From assembly GCA_018004935.1 (NCBI GenBank), contig JAGNBF010000025.1:1-64000 (forward strand): a DNA stretch of 64,000 nucleotides, read 5' to 3'. The DNA comes from Chloroflexota bacterium (GTDB lineage: Bacteria; Chloroflexota; Anaerolineae; Promineifilales; Promineifilaceae). Numbering within the stretch: position 1 is the stretch's first letter; each line of letters starts with the position of its first letter. Made by a program: the position numbers and the translations under genes. Positions 54,830 to 63,416 of the stretch are shown here, piece after piece. The notes beneath the pieces were generated by a model. It was not told where the DNA came from and made no database searches. It was given only the letters and a program-made list of their open reading frames with translations.

Positions 54830-55858
54830 ATGGCAGTGACATTAGAGGCAGAGGCCAATAAGGCAATTAAAGGGCGCAGTCCCGCCGCTGATGCTTTCCG
54901 TGAATTTCGCCGTAATAAGGTGGCGGTTATTGGCGCTATTTTTGTGGTTTTTGAGGTGCTTGTTGCATTGTTTGCACCAATTCTGGCTCCTTATGGGTAT
55001 CAGGTACAAAATGTAGGCGCTAATTATCAGAAACCTTTGACCGGTTATGATATTGTGACAACCCGTTTGGATGAGTGTCATTGGGCTGATTCCCCTATTG
55101 AATGGGGGTGCACAATTTATCTTGCCGGATCTGATGCTCTGGGCCGCGATTTGTGGAGTCGGGTGGTGTATGGGAGCCGGGTATCGTTATCTGTGGCGAT
55201 TGTGGCTTCGATGGTGGCCCTGGTTATCGGCATTTTTATGGGTGTGTTGTCAGGGTATGCTGGGGGTTGGGTGGACAACCTGATTATGCGGGTTGTGGAC
55301 TTCTTGTATGCCGTGCCCCTTTTGCCATTAATTATTCTGGTCTCTGTTTACTTTAAAGCACTGGGCCGGGCTGGGGTAGAAGGTGGGTTCACCGGGTTTA
55401 TTTTGGGGTTAGATCAGGCCTCGGGTGGACTTTTCCTGGTGTTTGTGGTCATTGGGATTCTGAACTGGATTGGTCTGGCTCGTTTGGCTCGAGGACAGGT
55501 GCTTTCATATAAGCGTAAGGAATTTATTGAGGCGGCTTATGCGATGGGAGCCGGTCATAGCCGGATTATGTTCCGTCATTTGTTGCCTAATATTTTAGGT
55601 ACCTTGCTCATTGCTGAGAGTCTGGCGATTCCCGGATATATTTTCCTGGAAGCGGCACTGAGTTTTATTGGGTTGGGTGTTAATCCTCCTACGCCGAGCT
55701 GGGGAGCGATGATCAATGAAGGCTATCAGGGCATTCAATCCAATGCATACCTGGTATTAGTACCTGGTATTGCTTTGGTACTAACGACGTTGGCCTTTAA
55801 CTTTATGGGAGACGGTTTACGGGATGCGTTTGATCCGCGTCAACGTGGTCGCCATTAA
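54830..55858 (+). CDS. oppC: peptide ABC transporter permease (DppC/OppC), copy 1
   Basis: A 342-residue permease. An N-terminal cytoplasmic segment FREFRRNKVAVIGAIFVVFEVLVALFAP precedes about six helices. The coupling loop is KEFIEAAYAMGAGHSRIMFRHLLPN, with VLSYKR just before it. A Cys pair (LDECHW; EWGCTIY) lies in the periplasmic loop. It ends DAFDPRQRGRH. GAGAGGTGG lies upstream of ATG 54830. A strong terminator (55895-55934) follows, and a closely related second copy begins 90 bases after the stop. Confidence 0.95.
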   Translation: MAVTLEAEANKAIKGRSPAADAFREFRRNKVAVIGAIFVVFEVLVALFAPILAPYGYQVQNVGANYQKPLTGYDIVTTRLDECHWADSPIEWGCTIYLAGSDALGRDLWSRVVYGSRVSLSVAIVASMVALVIGIFMGVLSGYAGGWVDNLIMRVVDFLYAVPLLPLIILVSVYFKALGRAGVEGGFTGFILGLDQASGGLFLVFVVIGILNWIGLARLARGQVLSYKRKEFIEAAYAMGAGHSRIMFRHLLPNILGTLLIAESLAIPGYIFLEAALSFIGLGVNPPTPSWGAMINEGYQGIQSNAYLVLVPGIALVLTTLAFNFMGDGLRDAFDPRQRGRH

Positions 55859-55894
55859 TCATTTTATCAGGATGTCCATTGACGTTGTCTAGGG

Positions 55895-55934
55895 AAATGC
55901 TTGCTTGAAGAGGGAATCAGGCAAGCATTTTTTT
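55895..55934 (+). terminator. rho-independent terminator between the two oppC copies
   Basis: AAATGCTTGC and GCAAGCATTT form a ten-pair stem followed by eight T. It is one of the best terminators in the window and would isolate the second oppC from the first. Confidence 0.85.
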
Positions 55935-55948
55935 TGGGATGTGGGGTA

Positions 55949-56965
55949 ATGGCTGTTTCGCTAGAGAAAAAAACGGAGCAGGGTGGGAAGGGGCGTAGTC
56001 CCTTCACCGATGCCTTGAGAGAATTCCGACGTAATAAGATAGCGGTAGCTGGAACAGTATTTGTTGTTATTGAAGTGTTGATTGCTTTGTTTGCGCCGGT
56101 GTTAACACCCTATAACTTTCGCACGCAGAATGTTACGACTAGTTATCAAAAGCCGTTAACTGGTTACGATATTGTCACTACTCATCTGGATGAGTGTCAT
56201 TGGGTCGGTTCGGCGATTGAATGGGGTTGTACACTTTACCTGGCTGGCTCTGATTCTTTAGGCCGAGATATTTTGAGTCGGGTTGTGTATGGAAGCCGGG
56301 TATCGTTATCAGTGGCAATCATCGCGGCCGCAGTGAGTCTGGCTATTGGTGTATTTATGGGTGTGTTATCAGGTTATGTTGGAGGGTGGGCTGATAACCT
56401 GATTATGCGAGTCGTGGATTTCTTATATGCAGTGCCCCTCTTACCCCTTATTATCCTGGTGTCCGTATACTTTAAAGCGCTAGGACGTTCCGGAGAACAT
56501 ACCGGGTTCACTGGATTTATCCTCGGGTTAAATCAATTGACCGGCGGGTTGTTTTTGGTTTTTTTGGTGATTGGTGTGCTGAATTGGATTGGCCTGGCCC
56601 GTCTGGCCCGAGGTCAGGTGCGGAAAGAGTTTATCGAAGCGGCCCAAGCGATGGGAGCCAGTCATAGTCGTATCATGTTCCGCCATTTGTTGCCGAATAT
56701 TATTGGCCCATTGCTCATTGCCGAGAGTTTGGCCATACCGGGATACATTTTCCTGGAAGCCGCGTTGAGTTTTATTGGCCTGGGCGTTGATCCACCTACA
56801 CCAAGTTGGGGGGCGATGATCAACGAAGGTTACACGGGATTAAAATCAAATGCCCATCTGGTATTGGTTCCAGGATTAGCACTGGTTTTTACAACGCTGG
56901 CTTTCAACTTTATGGGGGATGGTTTGCGGGATGCATTTGATCCCCGACAACGCGGCCGCCATTAA
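55949..56965 (+). CDS. peptide ABC transporter permease (OppC), duplicated copy 2
   Basis: A 338-residue protein nearly parallel to the copy at 54830-55858, including LDECHW, the membrane segments and the end DAFDPRQRGRH. The clearest change is just before the coupling loop: copy 1 reads ARGQVLSYKRKEFIEAA and copy 2 reads ARGQVRKEFIEAA, a loss of four residues. That loop contacts the ATPases, so coupling may differ or fail. Copy 2 carries two GCGGCCGC sites that copy 1 lacks. GTGGGG lies upstream of ATG 55949. Transcription after the terminator may need its own start. Confidence 0.9.
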   Translation: MAVSLEKKTEQGGKGRSPFTDALREFRRNKIAVAGTVFVVIEVLIALFAPVLTPYNFRTQNVTTSYQKPLTGYDIVTTHLDECHWVGSAIEWGCTLYLAGSDSLGRDILSRVVYGSRVSLSVAIIAAAVSLAIGVFMGVLSGYVGGWADNLIMRVVDFLYAVPLLPLIILVSVYFKALGRSGEHTGFTGFILGLNQLTGGLFLVFLVIGVLNWIGLARLARGQVRKEFIEAAQAMGASHSRIMFRHLLPNIIGPLLIAESLAIPGYIFLEAALSFIGLGVDPPTPSWGAMINEGYTGLKSNAHLVLVPGLALVFTTLAFNFMGDGLRDAFDPRQRGRH

Positions 56966-57274
56966 CACCTAAACTACTTGCTGATAGTTATTGCGCTTTT
57001 TGGGACCGGGACTGACCCCTGGCCCCAGTTTATGGTCATGCTGAGTATATGCTCCATTATTGGTGTAGGAAAATATTGTCTGGGGTTGAGACCTTCGTTA
57101 GCCAATATTAACCGGTTAATGTATTGAAGTTTGCTCACCCTGACGACTCCGGTAGTACTTAAAACATGAGTGCCAGACTGAATAGGGTAATTGGTCAACT
57201 TCTTTCATTCGCTGGTACAATTAAAAAGGTCCCTACCGCATATAACTTGTCTTTGGGAGGAAAAGGTTGTCACT
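56966..57274 (+). other. intergenic region with promoter-like box
   Basis: No gene is seen. TGGTACAAT (TACAAT at 57216-57221) with TTGGTC 19 bases upstream may drive the SH3b lipoprotein gene. GGGAGG and AAAAGG lie before the start codon. The rest shows no repeat known from elsewhere in the window. Confidence 0.4.
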
Positions 57275-57916
57275 ATGAAAACACGAAAAATGGCCCTATG
57301 GCTGATTGTTGTTCTGGCGCTAACGATTTTGGCTTGTAGTCGCAGTGGGCAAATATATACGCCAGAAGAAGCGACGCGACGAGCTGAACCAACACCATTT
57401 CCTACATTTAACCCTGATGATTTTGCTCAAGGGGATATTTCTGTTGGTGAGAAAGCGACACTCATAGGGCAACAATTATTGGTCAATATTTTGGATAACC
57501 CCACTGGACGGGTTATTGGTGGTGAGGCACGTGGTACAACGGTTACGGTACAACAAAGTGCCGAAGCCGATGGGGAAATCTGGTATCAGATTGAAACCAG
57601 TTCTGGTCAGATTGGCTGGGTAAGAGCGACTAATCTGGAAGCAGAGGCAGGTTCTGCCGGAACCGAAGGGAATTTGCTGGAAGGTGCTTTGGAAGTTGGC
57701 GATACGTTTGCGATTTCCGGGAAACTTCTTTTGGTGAATATTTTGGAATCACCCAGCCCTGTCGGCAAGATTGTTGGTGGGGTGGCCCGGGGCGAGATTG
57801 TTACAGTAGTACAGGTAACAAGAGTAGGTGATAAGTTCTGGTATCAGGTAGAAACTTCTGGGGGAACGGGTTGGGTCTCAGAAGATAATGTGCCGACGGA
57901 AGATGGCGCAGAATAG
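57275..57916 (+). CDS. lipoprotein with two SH3b domains
   Basis: A 213-residue lipoprotein. The signal peptide ends VVLALTILAC (Cys20). Two bacterial SH3 domains follow, about 52-120 and 135-203. They share the pattern LLVNILDNPTGRVIGGEARGTTVTV...WYQIETSSGQIGWVRATNL and LLVNILESPSPVGKIVGGVARGEIVTV...WYQVETSGGTGWVSEDNV. SH3b domains bind peptidoglycan or peptides at the surface. The start at 57275 is the ATG that gives a clean signal peptide. A terminator follows at 57957-57993. Confidence 0.9.
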   Translation: MKTRKMALWLIVVLALTILACSRSGQIYTPEEATRRAEPTPFPTFNPDDFAQGDISVGEKATLIGQQLLVNILDNPTGRVIGGEARGTTVTVQQSAEADGEIWYQIETSSGQIGWVRATNLEAEAGSAGTEGNLLEGALEVGDTFAISGKLLLVNILESPSPVGKIVGGVARGEIVTVVQVTRVGDKFWYQVETSGGTGWVSEDNVPTEDGAE

Positions 57917-57956
57917 GACCTAACTGAACGAAAAACCAGTTAAGCCAAAAATATAG

Positions 57957-57993
57957 ACAGGGAGGTGGCAAAGAGATTGCGCCTCCCTGTTTT
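57957..57993 (+). terminator. terminator hairpin after the SH3b lipoprotein
   Basis: ACAGGGAGG and CCTCCCTGT form a stem followed by TTTGAT. It argues against a start codon at 57965 for the next gene. Confidence 0.7.
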
Positions 57994-58009
57994 GATCTGT
58001 GGTGTGTGT

Positions 58010-59791
58010 ATGTGGGTAAGAATAAAAGCAAATCGTTTTTTAGGATTGGGGCTGGTATTGTGGCTGGTAGCTTGTGCTGGTGATACAACCAATTATCAAT
58101 GGGTAAAAGCTCCTGGTTGGAGCCGGGCCATAGAAATTGGGGTGACTCAGGTAGGAGATCCGGCTCCGATGGCCCTGGATGCCGTGGGTAATAGCTATTT
58201 CTTCTTGGTAAAAGGGGAAGGGGAGTTGCGGCCGCAAATTCGGGCTTATTCACCCGCTATGTCATTCTTGTGGGAGACCCCTGTGCCTGTGGTTTTGATT
58301 TTGCCCGATAAGCCGCGCCTCTTCTGGCAGAATGATGGTCTGGCGTTGTTCTGGCTGAGCAACAGATCGCTTCACTATGCCGAGATGAATAGCTCGGGTG
58401 AATTGGTGCTTGAGCCTGTGATGTTATCACCCGAGGGTGTGGTTATTGATAATTACAGTGTTGCCTATGATCAACAAGGGCAGGCTCATGTCTGGTTTGC
58501 CGGGGCTAAACGGTCGCCGGGTTTGTATGCGTTGACATTAGCAGAGGGGGAAACGGAAAACGCGGCCGCGCTTGTGGATGCTCAAGGCGTTGTGCCCAGT
58601 TTACTCTTAGATTCCACCAATACCCTTCATGCGGCCTGGTCGCGGCAACCCCAAGGAGGAAGCTCTGCCACTATTTTGTATGCTCATTATCCACAAGCTA
58701 TTTATGTACCAGAACAGCAGACTGTCCTGTTGGAGAAAGGTGTAAATCCAACCAGCATTTTTCGTGGCCCAGAATTGGGGTTGGAAGAGGGCAAAACATA
58801 TGTCTTCTGGACAGAGGAAGTCCGTACTGGCCCTACAGCGGGCGCTATTGATAGCCGTTATGTTACCTTTGCCCCTGGTGAACCGGAGACTGTTTCCCCG
58901 GTGGCTCGACTGGTTGCCCCTACATTAGCTGAATTACCGTATGTGCAATGGCCTCAGGCAACATTTGCTGTGGGACCACGAGTGAATAATCTGACTGAAG
59001 AGTATCCTATTTCGGGAGCGGTGAATGATATTGTTGTCAACAAAGCGGTTGGGGCAGAGTTGCCTCTCGCTTTTCACAACAGTAATGTGCAGTTTGAATC
59101 ACGCCAGACAAACGGCCAGGTGGCGTTGTTATATATGCAGGATGGTATTCCTACCAGTTATCAACTCATCAGCTATTCGACGGGTTCTGCCCATGCGCCT
59201 TTTCTGTTAAGCAATACAGATAATGAGCTTTACCTGACCTGGCTGGAGGCCGCGACGCCATCAGGGTTTCATCTTTACATGACGGCGACCGCACCACAGG
59301 TGGTAGCGGCATTGGATCAGCTTTCAAGTAGCGATTTGACACAGATGGGGGGGGTGGCGGCGTTTGGTATGCTATCGGGGATTGTGTTGTCACCTCTGGT
59401 GGTATTTGTCTGGCTTATCGTGCCGATGATTGTTGTAGGGTTCACATTTATTTTTCATCGGGGCTACAATGAAGATCAATTGACGGTAGGCGGCGTGATC
59501 AGCATTGTTCTGGCGATGGCCGCTTATTGGGTGGTGAAGTTATTTTCCCTCCCCAACATTTTTGTGTATGTCCCCTTTTCGACCTGGATTCCCATTATTC
59601 CTGAGGGTTTGAGCGGGCTTTTGCGGTATGGGTTCCCCATTCTCATTACATTAGTCGGTGTTTTTATGGCTTATTGGTTCACAATTCGTCGCCATTTCGC
59701 TTCACCACTTTATTTTATGCTTTTATTTGGACTGGTGGATGGTGTGTTGACGATGGCTGTCTATGGCTTTTATTTTTACAACTTGCTATAA
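58010..59791 (+). CDS. membrane-anchored lipoprotein with C-terminal membrane helices
   Basis: 593 residues with no named family. The signal region NRFLGLGLVLWLVAC (Cys22) is followed by a long extracellular beta-rich part with repeats of hydrophobic strands such as RLFWQNDGLALFWLSNRSLHYAEM and YVFWTEEVRTG. It looks propeller-like. Five or so membrane helices occupy the last 140 residues (MLSGIVLSPLVVFVWLIVPMIVV onward). The ATG at 58010 gives a proper lipoprotein signal. An earlier GTG at 57965 lies in the terminator stem. It faces the ygfZ gene convergently. Confidence 0.75.
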   Translation: MWVRIKANRFLGLGLVLWLVACAGDTTNYQWVKAPGWSRAIEIGVTQVGDPAPMALDAVGNSYFFLVKGEGELRPQIRAYSPAMSFLWETPVPVVLILPDKPRLFWQNDGLALFWLSNRSLHYAEMNSSGELVLEPVMLSPEGVVIDNYSVAYDQQGQAHVWFAGAKRSPGLYALTLAEGETENAAALVDAQGVVPSLLLDSTNTLHAAWSRQPQGGSSATILYAHYPQAIYVPEQQTVLLEKGVNPTSIFRGPELGLEEGKTYVFWTEEVRTGPTAGAIDSRYVTFAPGEPETVSPVARLVAPTLAELPYVQWPQATFAVGPRVNNLTEEYPISGAVNDIVVNKAVGAELPLAFHNSNVQFESRQTNGQVALLYMQDGIPTSYQLISYSTGSAHAPFLLSNTDNELYLTWLEAATPSGFHLYMTATAPQVVAALDQLSSSDLTQMGGVAAFGMLSGIVLSPLVVFVWLIVPMIVVGFTFIFHRGYNEDQLTVGGVISIVLAMAAYWVVKLFSLPNIFVYVPFSTWIPIIPEGLSGLLRYGFPILITLVGVFMAYWFTIRRHFASPLYFMLLFGLVDGVLTMAVYGFYFYNLL

Positions 59792-59815
59792 ATGGTTGCC
59801 GCTTACGCAAAACCG

Positions 59816-60787
59816 TTAGGGCGTTGTGGGTTCGGGTAATACGGTGAGGGGAATGTTGCCCGCATAAAGGGTGAGATGTTCGTTTAGGACGGTGGTACGC
59901 ACGTAACCAAGGGCTACGATGTCGTCTGGCCCCGCGGCCGCGGAACTAATTTGCCCCGCTTTAGCCCCATCCCTTGTCGTGAGTTCCATACCCGCCACCA
60001 CTGGCCCCGCCGGGCGTAGGCGCATAATTTTTTTCGCCAGCTTACCCCGACTTTCCATGCGGGCAATGATTTCCTGGCCAATATAACACCCTTTTTTGAA
60101 TGAAACATCGGCCCATAAACCCGCTTCCAAAGGAATATATTCCTGGGTGAGTTCATGCCCAAAGCGGGGTTGCCCTGTAGCAATACGCAGATAGTCAAAT
60201 GTGGCTTCGTTGGCCAGGGTACAACCGGCGGCAACGAGTTTTTGGCCGATAGTGGCGTGATCGGTTTTTTGGCCCATGATCAGATAACCATCTCCTGCCA
60301 CGGGATCCGTGCGATGCAAGTAAAGGGTCAGTCCATCCAGGGATAGCTCGCGCCAGTGATGTAAGGGAAGTTCAGTGGTGGGAAAGCCCGCGGCCGCGAG
60401 ATGTTCGCCCGCTTTGGCCCCATAGACACCCCAAATAGTGGTAGTAGCGGTTAAATCCTCGATATGGAAATCATCATTGAAGAAAACAAAACGCATGAGA
60501 TAACGTGCTACTGCCTGGTTGTTGTTTTCCCCGGTCAGACAATAAACAGCATCACGAGCGGCATAGAGGATGATGCGGTCAATGATGCGGGCAATGTCAC
60601 TGGTGAGTACGGTGGCCGCCCCCTGCCCACTGATCAAATCTTTGACATGTTGGGTAGACATACGATGGATCAAATCGAGCCGGGTAGCCCCTGTAAACTT
60701 GAGCATTCCCAGGTTACTGCGATCAACAACAATGGCCCCTTGCGCGGCCGCGCTAATGGCTTCGGGTAAGATAATGGTATCGTTCAT
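59816..60787 (-). CDS. ygfZ: YgfZ/GcvT-like folate-binding protein
   Basis: A 323-residue YgfZ-type protein that acts in iron-sulfur enzyme maintenance and tRNA modification. The signature KKGCYIGQEIIAR has its Cys at residue 234. The N-terminal NLGMLKFTGATRLDLIHRMSTQHV is the GcvT-like folate fold. The start at 60787 has GGGAGAC upstream. It is the second gene of a likely pair with the DinB-like gene 29 bases upstream on the same strand. Confidence 0.92.
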   Translation of the reverse strand: MNDTIILPEAISAAAQGAIVVDRSNLGMLKFTGATRLDLIHRMSTQHVKDLISGQGAATVLTSDIARIIDRIILYAARDAVYCLTGENNNQAVARYLMRFVFFNDDFHIEDLTATTTIWGVYGAKAGEHLAAAGFPTTELPLHHWRELSLDGLTLYLHRTDPVAGDGYLIMGQKTDHATIGQKLVAAGCTLANEATFDYLRIATGQPRFGHELTQEYIPLEAGLWADVSFKKGCYIGQEIIARMESRGKLAKKIMRLRPAGPVVAGMELTTRDGAKAGQISSAAAGPDDIVALGYVRTTVLNEHLTLYAGNIPLTVLPEPTTP

Positions 60788-60816
60788 GGATGTCTCCCAG
60801 TCAATGATGAGTGACT

Positions 60817-61311
60817 TCACTCTTCTTCATCACGGTACGCGGCCGCGACTCGTTCAATCAATAACAGTCGCTGGGCTTCTCGGCCAAAACTACATTGTTG
60901 GATAACCTGCCAGAGGGGTTTACCGGCCAAGGCAGGGAAGCGTTTATCATCGTTCAACTCCCGGTCGGTGAATTCTGTCAGCCAGCCCTCTAGTTGCACT
61001 CGAACCCCCTGCAAATCATCAAAGATTTGATCTAGATCACGCTCTTTGAACTCCTCATAACGGGCGCGATTGTAAGTATCAGGGTCGGCTAAGGCTTTAA
61101 GCAGATGTTGCGGCCGCTGACCCTCGCGTAAATACATTAGACCGGTCACTAATTCGGCTTCCCAAACAGCCAGATTTGCCAAAACATCACTGATAGCCCA
61201 TTCACCTACCAGCCCTTTCTGCACCAATATCTCGTCAGGTAATGGCTCTAAGGCCATCAACAAACGTTCTCGTACTTCGTCTAATTTGTCTTCAATATCA
61301 TCACGTTTCAT
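60817..61311 (-). CDS. DinB/ClbS-like four-helix protein
   Basis: A 164-residue helical protein. LLMALEPLPDEILVQKGLVGEWAISDVLANLAVWEAELVTGL resembles the DinB-like/ClbS (DfsB) four-helix bundle, where His and Trp residues line the core. Here the usual His triad is incomplete (W and E take positions in GEWAISD and AVWE), so metal binding is not certain. ClbS-type proteins neutralise reactive metabolites, but that role is only suggested by the fold. ATG 61311 has GGAG upstream. It is next to ygfZ on the same strand. Confidence 0.75.
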   Translation of the reverse strand: MKRDDIEDKLDEVRERLLMALEPLPDEILVQKGLVGEWAISDVLANLAVWEAELVTGLMYLREGQRPQHLLKALADPDTYNRARYEEFKERDLDQIFDDLQGVRVQLEGWLTEFTDRELNDDKRFPALAGKPLWQVIQQCSFGREAQRLLLIERVAAAYRDEEE

Positions 61312-61501
61312 TTGTTTACTCCAACAATCAACTATACCCAATTCATCAGGGTGAGGGCAACCTGGACTAAAAAGGGGTACAGCTACACCAACAATTTATT
61401 TGCACCGTGAGGGTTTGGCTGGTTCAGGTATCTAAACAAAAAAATAACAATAGGGGAAAAACCCGTAGGCAATCACCTCAAACATACCTGTATCGGTACA
61501 C

Positions 61502-61538
61502 AAAAAGACCTGCACCGTTGCCGGGCAGGCCTTTTTGT
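61502..61538 (-). terminator. terminator downstream of the response regulator
   Basis: AAAAAGACCTGC and GCAGGCCTTTTT pair with a short loop. In minus orientation it follows the response-regulator stop by about 20 bases. It also reads as a terminator on the other strand. Confidence 0.7.
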
Positions 61539-61561
61539 TAGGGGGATGCACAATGGAGGAA

Positions 61562-61936
61562 TCAGGTTAGATAATGGCGGATGCGCGAGGGCAAATCATA
61601 AATGGGAATGTCTTTGGTGATGAAATCATCGGCCCCAGCGGCCAGGCTCCGCTGTTTGGTGTGATCGCGCAGGTCAGCGGTATACATGATGATACGAGGC
61701 ATTTTTGGACGTTTGCTGTTGGCCCGAATGAGACGACACACTTCAATGCCATCCATGCCGGGCATCATTACATCTAATAAAACCAGGTCTGGCTCCTCTT
61801 CTGCCACCAGGCGGAGAGCCTGACGGCCACTGAGTGCACCCAAAACGGCAAACCCAGCGCTCTTTAGGACTAGCTCACATAGTTGTACTAATGAGGCTTC
61901 GTCGTCCACTACTAATACTTTGGCCAGACTTATCAT
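61562..61936 (-). CDS. stand-alone receiver-domain response regulator
   Basis: A 124-residue CheY-like receiver. The acidic pocket is Asp11-Asp12 (VLVVDDE), the phospho-acceptor Asp55 (LVLLDVMMPGMDG), Thr86 (IIMYTAD) and Lys108 (DFITKD). No output domain is present, so it would act by binding a partner. ATG 61936 is preferred because the usual first strand follows at once. An ATG three codons earlier is possible. No histidine kinase is nearby. Confidence 0.9.
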   Translation of the reverse strand: MISLAKVLVVDDEASLVQLCELVLKSAGFAVLGALSGRQALRLVAEEEPDLVLLDVMMPGMDGIEVCRLIRANSKRPKMPRIIMYTADLRDHTKQRSLAAGADDFITKDIPIYDLPSRIRHYLT

Positions 61937-62020
61937 GTATCCCATTATAGGGTTGTTTCTACGTCCGCCAAATAGTCCAATGGAACCATCGGCAAATGAC
62001 GCTCCGCGCCCTTGAAAATA

Positions 62021-62050
62021 AAAGACCTGCCCGTTAGAGCAGGTCTTAAG
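62021..62050 (-). terminator. terminator downstream of the cold-shock gene
   Basis: AAGACCTGC and GCAGGTCTT form a stem. On the minus strand it is followed by TTATTTTC. It lies 30 bases past the cold-shock stop. Confidence 0.75.
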
Positions 62051-62079
62051 GGGTAATTTTTGTGGATGGAGATGGTAAT

Positions 62080-62295
62080 TTAAAAGAGTGCCCGTTTGTT
62101 GACGAGTCGGGCCTGGGGGCCGCGGCCGTTGTCAATTTCCTCGTACTCGACCTGGTCGCCTTCGCTTAGATTACGATAACCATCGCCGTGAATTGCGGAG
62201 TAGTGGACGAAAACTTCTTGCGTCCCATCATCCGGTTTGATAAATCCATACCCTTTCAACCGACTGAACCATTTGACAATACCTTGTTTTTTCAC
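62080..62295 (-). CDS. cspA: cold-shock protein (CspA family)
   Basis: A 71-residue OB-fold RNA/DNA chaperone. RNP1 is KGYGFIKP and RNP2 is VFVHYSAI. GTVKWF is replaced by IVKWFSRLKGYG, which is common. The GTG start at 62295 is clear from GGAGGTAAAGCA directly upstream. A terminator follows at 62021-62050. It lies between the response regulator and the GNAT gene, all on the minus strand but separately terminated. Confidence 0.95.
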   Translation of the reverse strand: MKKQGIVKWFSRLKGYGFIKPDDGTQEVFVHYSAIHGDGYRNLSEGDQVEYEEIDNGRGPQARLVNKRALF

Positions 62296-62440
62296 TGCTT
62301 TACCTCCACATGCTCTGTTTCTACCGATACGTTGTTGGTATAGACAGAAGTTTGACCAACTTTTATGTGCTCAATCTAACATGGGGGAATGGGGCTGTCA
62401 ATCAAGGACAGGAGAGGATGGAGTAAATTTTGCGCGTTTT

Positions 62441-63166
62441 TCACGGCCGCGGCCGCAATGTAGCTTCCACTATGGCAACTCGTGCCCCAGTATCGGCAAA
62501 CCCCACCCGTTCAGCCAGGGAAAGAGAGGGGGCGTTTGTGGGGTTGACAGCATACAGGGGAACGCGGCCGCGTTCCAGCACGTATTGGCACAAGGCGGCT
62601 ACCACGCTACGACCCCAGCCGCGGCCGCGGTAATTGGCCTGCGTATGCACGCCTATTTCGGCAAAATACCGAGATTCCCAGTTGAGTAAGGCTGAGGCGG
62701 CTATGGTGTTGTTGGCCGCACGGATAACATAGCGCGGCCACTCATTCCCCGATTCGGCCTGTGTGACGAGGACGTTGATGACCGGCTCGTAGCGGCCGCG
62801 ATCTAGCCCTAACAAATGGAGATGTTCTTCTTTCTCTATCGTAAACAAAGCCTGTATCAACGGCAAATAAGTGGTTGGGGTCACCAAAATGACTGAGGCC
62901 CCCGGTGGCATGGCCTGATAAATGTAGGTGGCACTCTGCTCGACATCTTGAATCGGTAACCGCCACGTCACCATGGGCCGGAACAAATCAAAGCCTGTTT
63001 GTGAAAAGGCGATATATCCCTGCATTGGCCCTTGCTCCGGTCCTAGAGTTAGCAGAGTCGTACGGTTATCCGGATGATGAAAAGCGTAATAGCTTTCGAT
63101 AGCATCCGCCGGTTGGCGTTCGTCCAGAAGAATATGCAGGTGGTAGCGAATGTCACTCAGGTTCAT
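62441..63166 (-). CDS. GNAT-family acetyltransferase
   Basis: A 241-residue protein. The GNAT fold is in the C-terminal half: IGVHTQANYRGRGWGRSVVAALCQYVLERG has the acetyl-CoA loop RGRGWG. YAVNPTNAPSLSLAERVGFAD is motif B. The N-terminal 100 residues (HLHILLDERQPADAIESYYAFHHPDN) form a second GNAT-like half without the loop. Acceptor unknown. The start at 63166 has no clear ribosome motif. Four GCGGCCGC sites fall in this gene and three of them code Arg-Gly or Arg-Pro. Confidence 0.85.
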   Translation of the reverse strand: MNLSDIRYHLHILLDERQPADAIESYYAFHHPDNRTTLLTLGPEQGPMQGYIAFSQTGFDLFRPMVTWRLPIQDVEQSATYIYQAMPPGASVILVTPTTYLPLIQALFTIEKEEHLHLLGLDRGRYEPVINVLVTQAESGNEWPRYVIRAANNTIAASALLNWESRYFAEIGVHTQANYRGRGWGRSVVAALCQYVLERGRVPLYAVNPTNAPSLSLAERVGFADTGARVAIVEATLRPRP

Positions 63167-63416
63167 TGGCGATTGACGATTACCTTCAAGGCCTTTTTAA
63201 TCTAATCCAAACCCCATACCCCCTCATTCCCCTCCTGAGAAAATAGCCACGGATAGTGGAAACACGGATAGGAAGAAACACGGATAGGAATGAAAAATGG
63301 TGGCGTTATTTTCATTCCTCTTGGTGTGCCGTAGGCTCATGGGGAACTCCTACGAAAATGTAGGGCGATTTTGTAAATCGCCCAGTGGACGATTTACAAA
63401 ATCGTCCTACAGATTT
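63167..63416. repeat. hairpin element flanked by a duplicate of a gene end
   Basis: 63359-63410 is an inverted repeat (GTAGGGCGATTTTGTAAATCG and its complement). The sequence at 63310-63350 is an imperfect copy of 63415-63457, which encodes the end of the YbaK gene. In minus reading it gives VPHEPTAHQEE* against the gene's VPHRPLVHEDE*. Three short copies of CACGGATAG lie at 63248-63290. Confidence 0.7.

Noticed and set aside
62113-62130. Counting CCGCGGCCGT near 62118 as another iterated palindrome
   Set aside because: The last base is T, so it is not GCGGCCGC. It was left out of the count.
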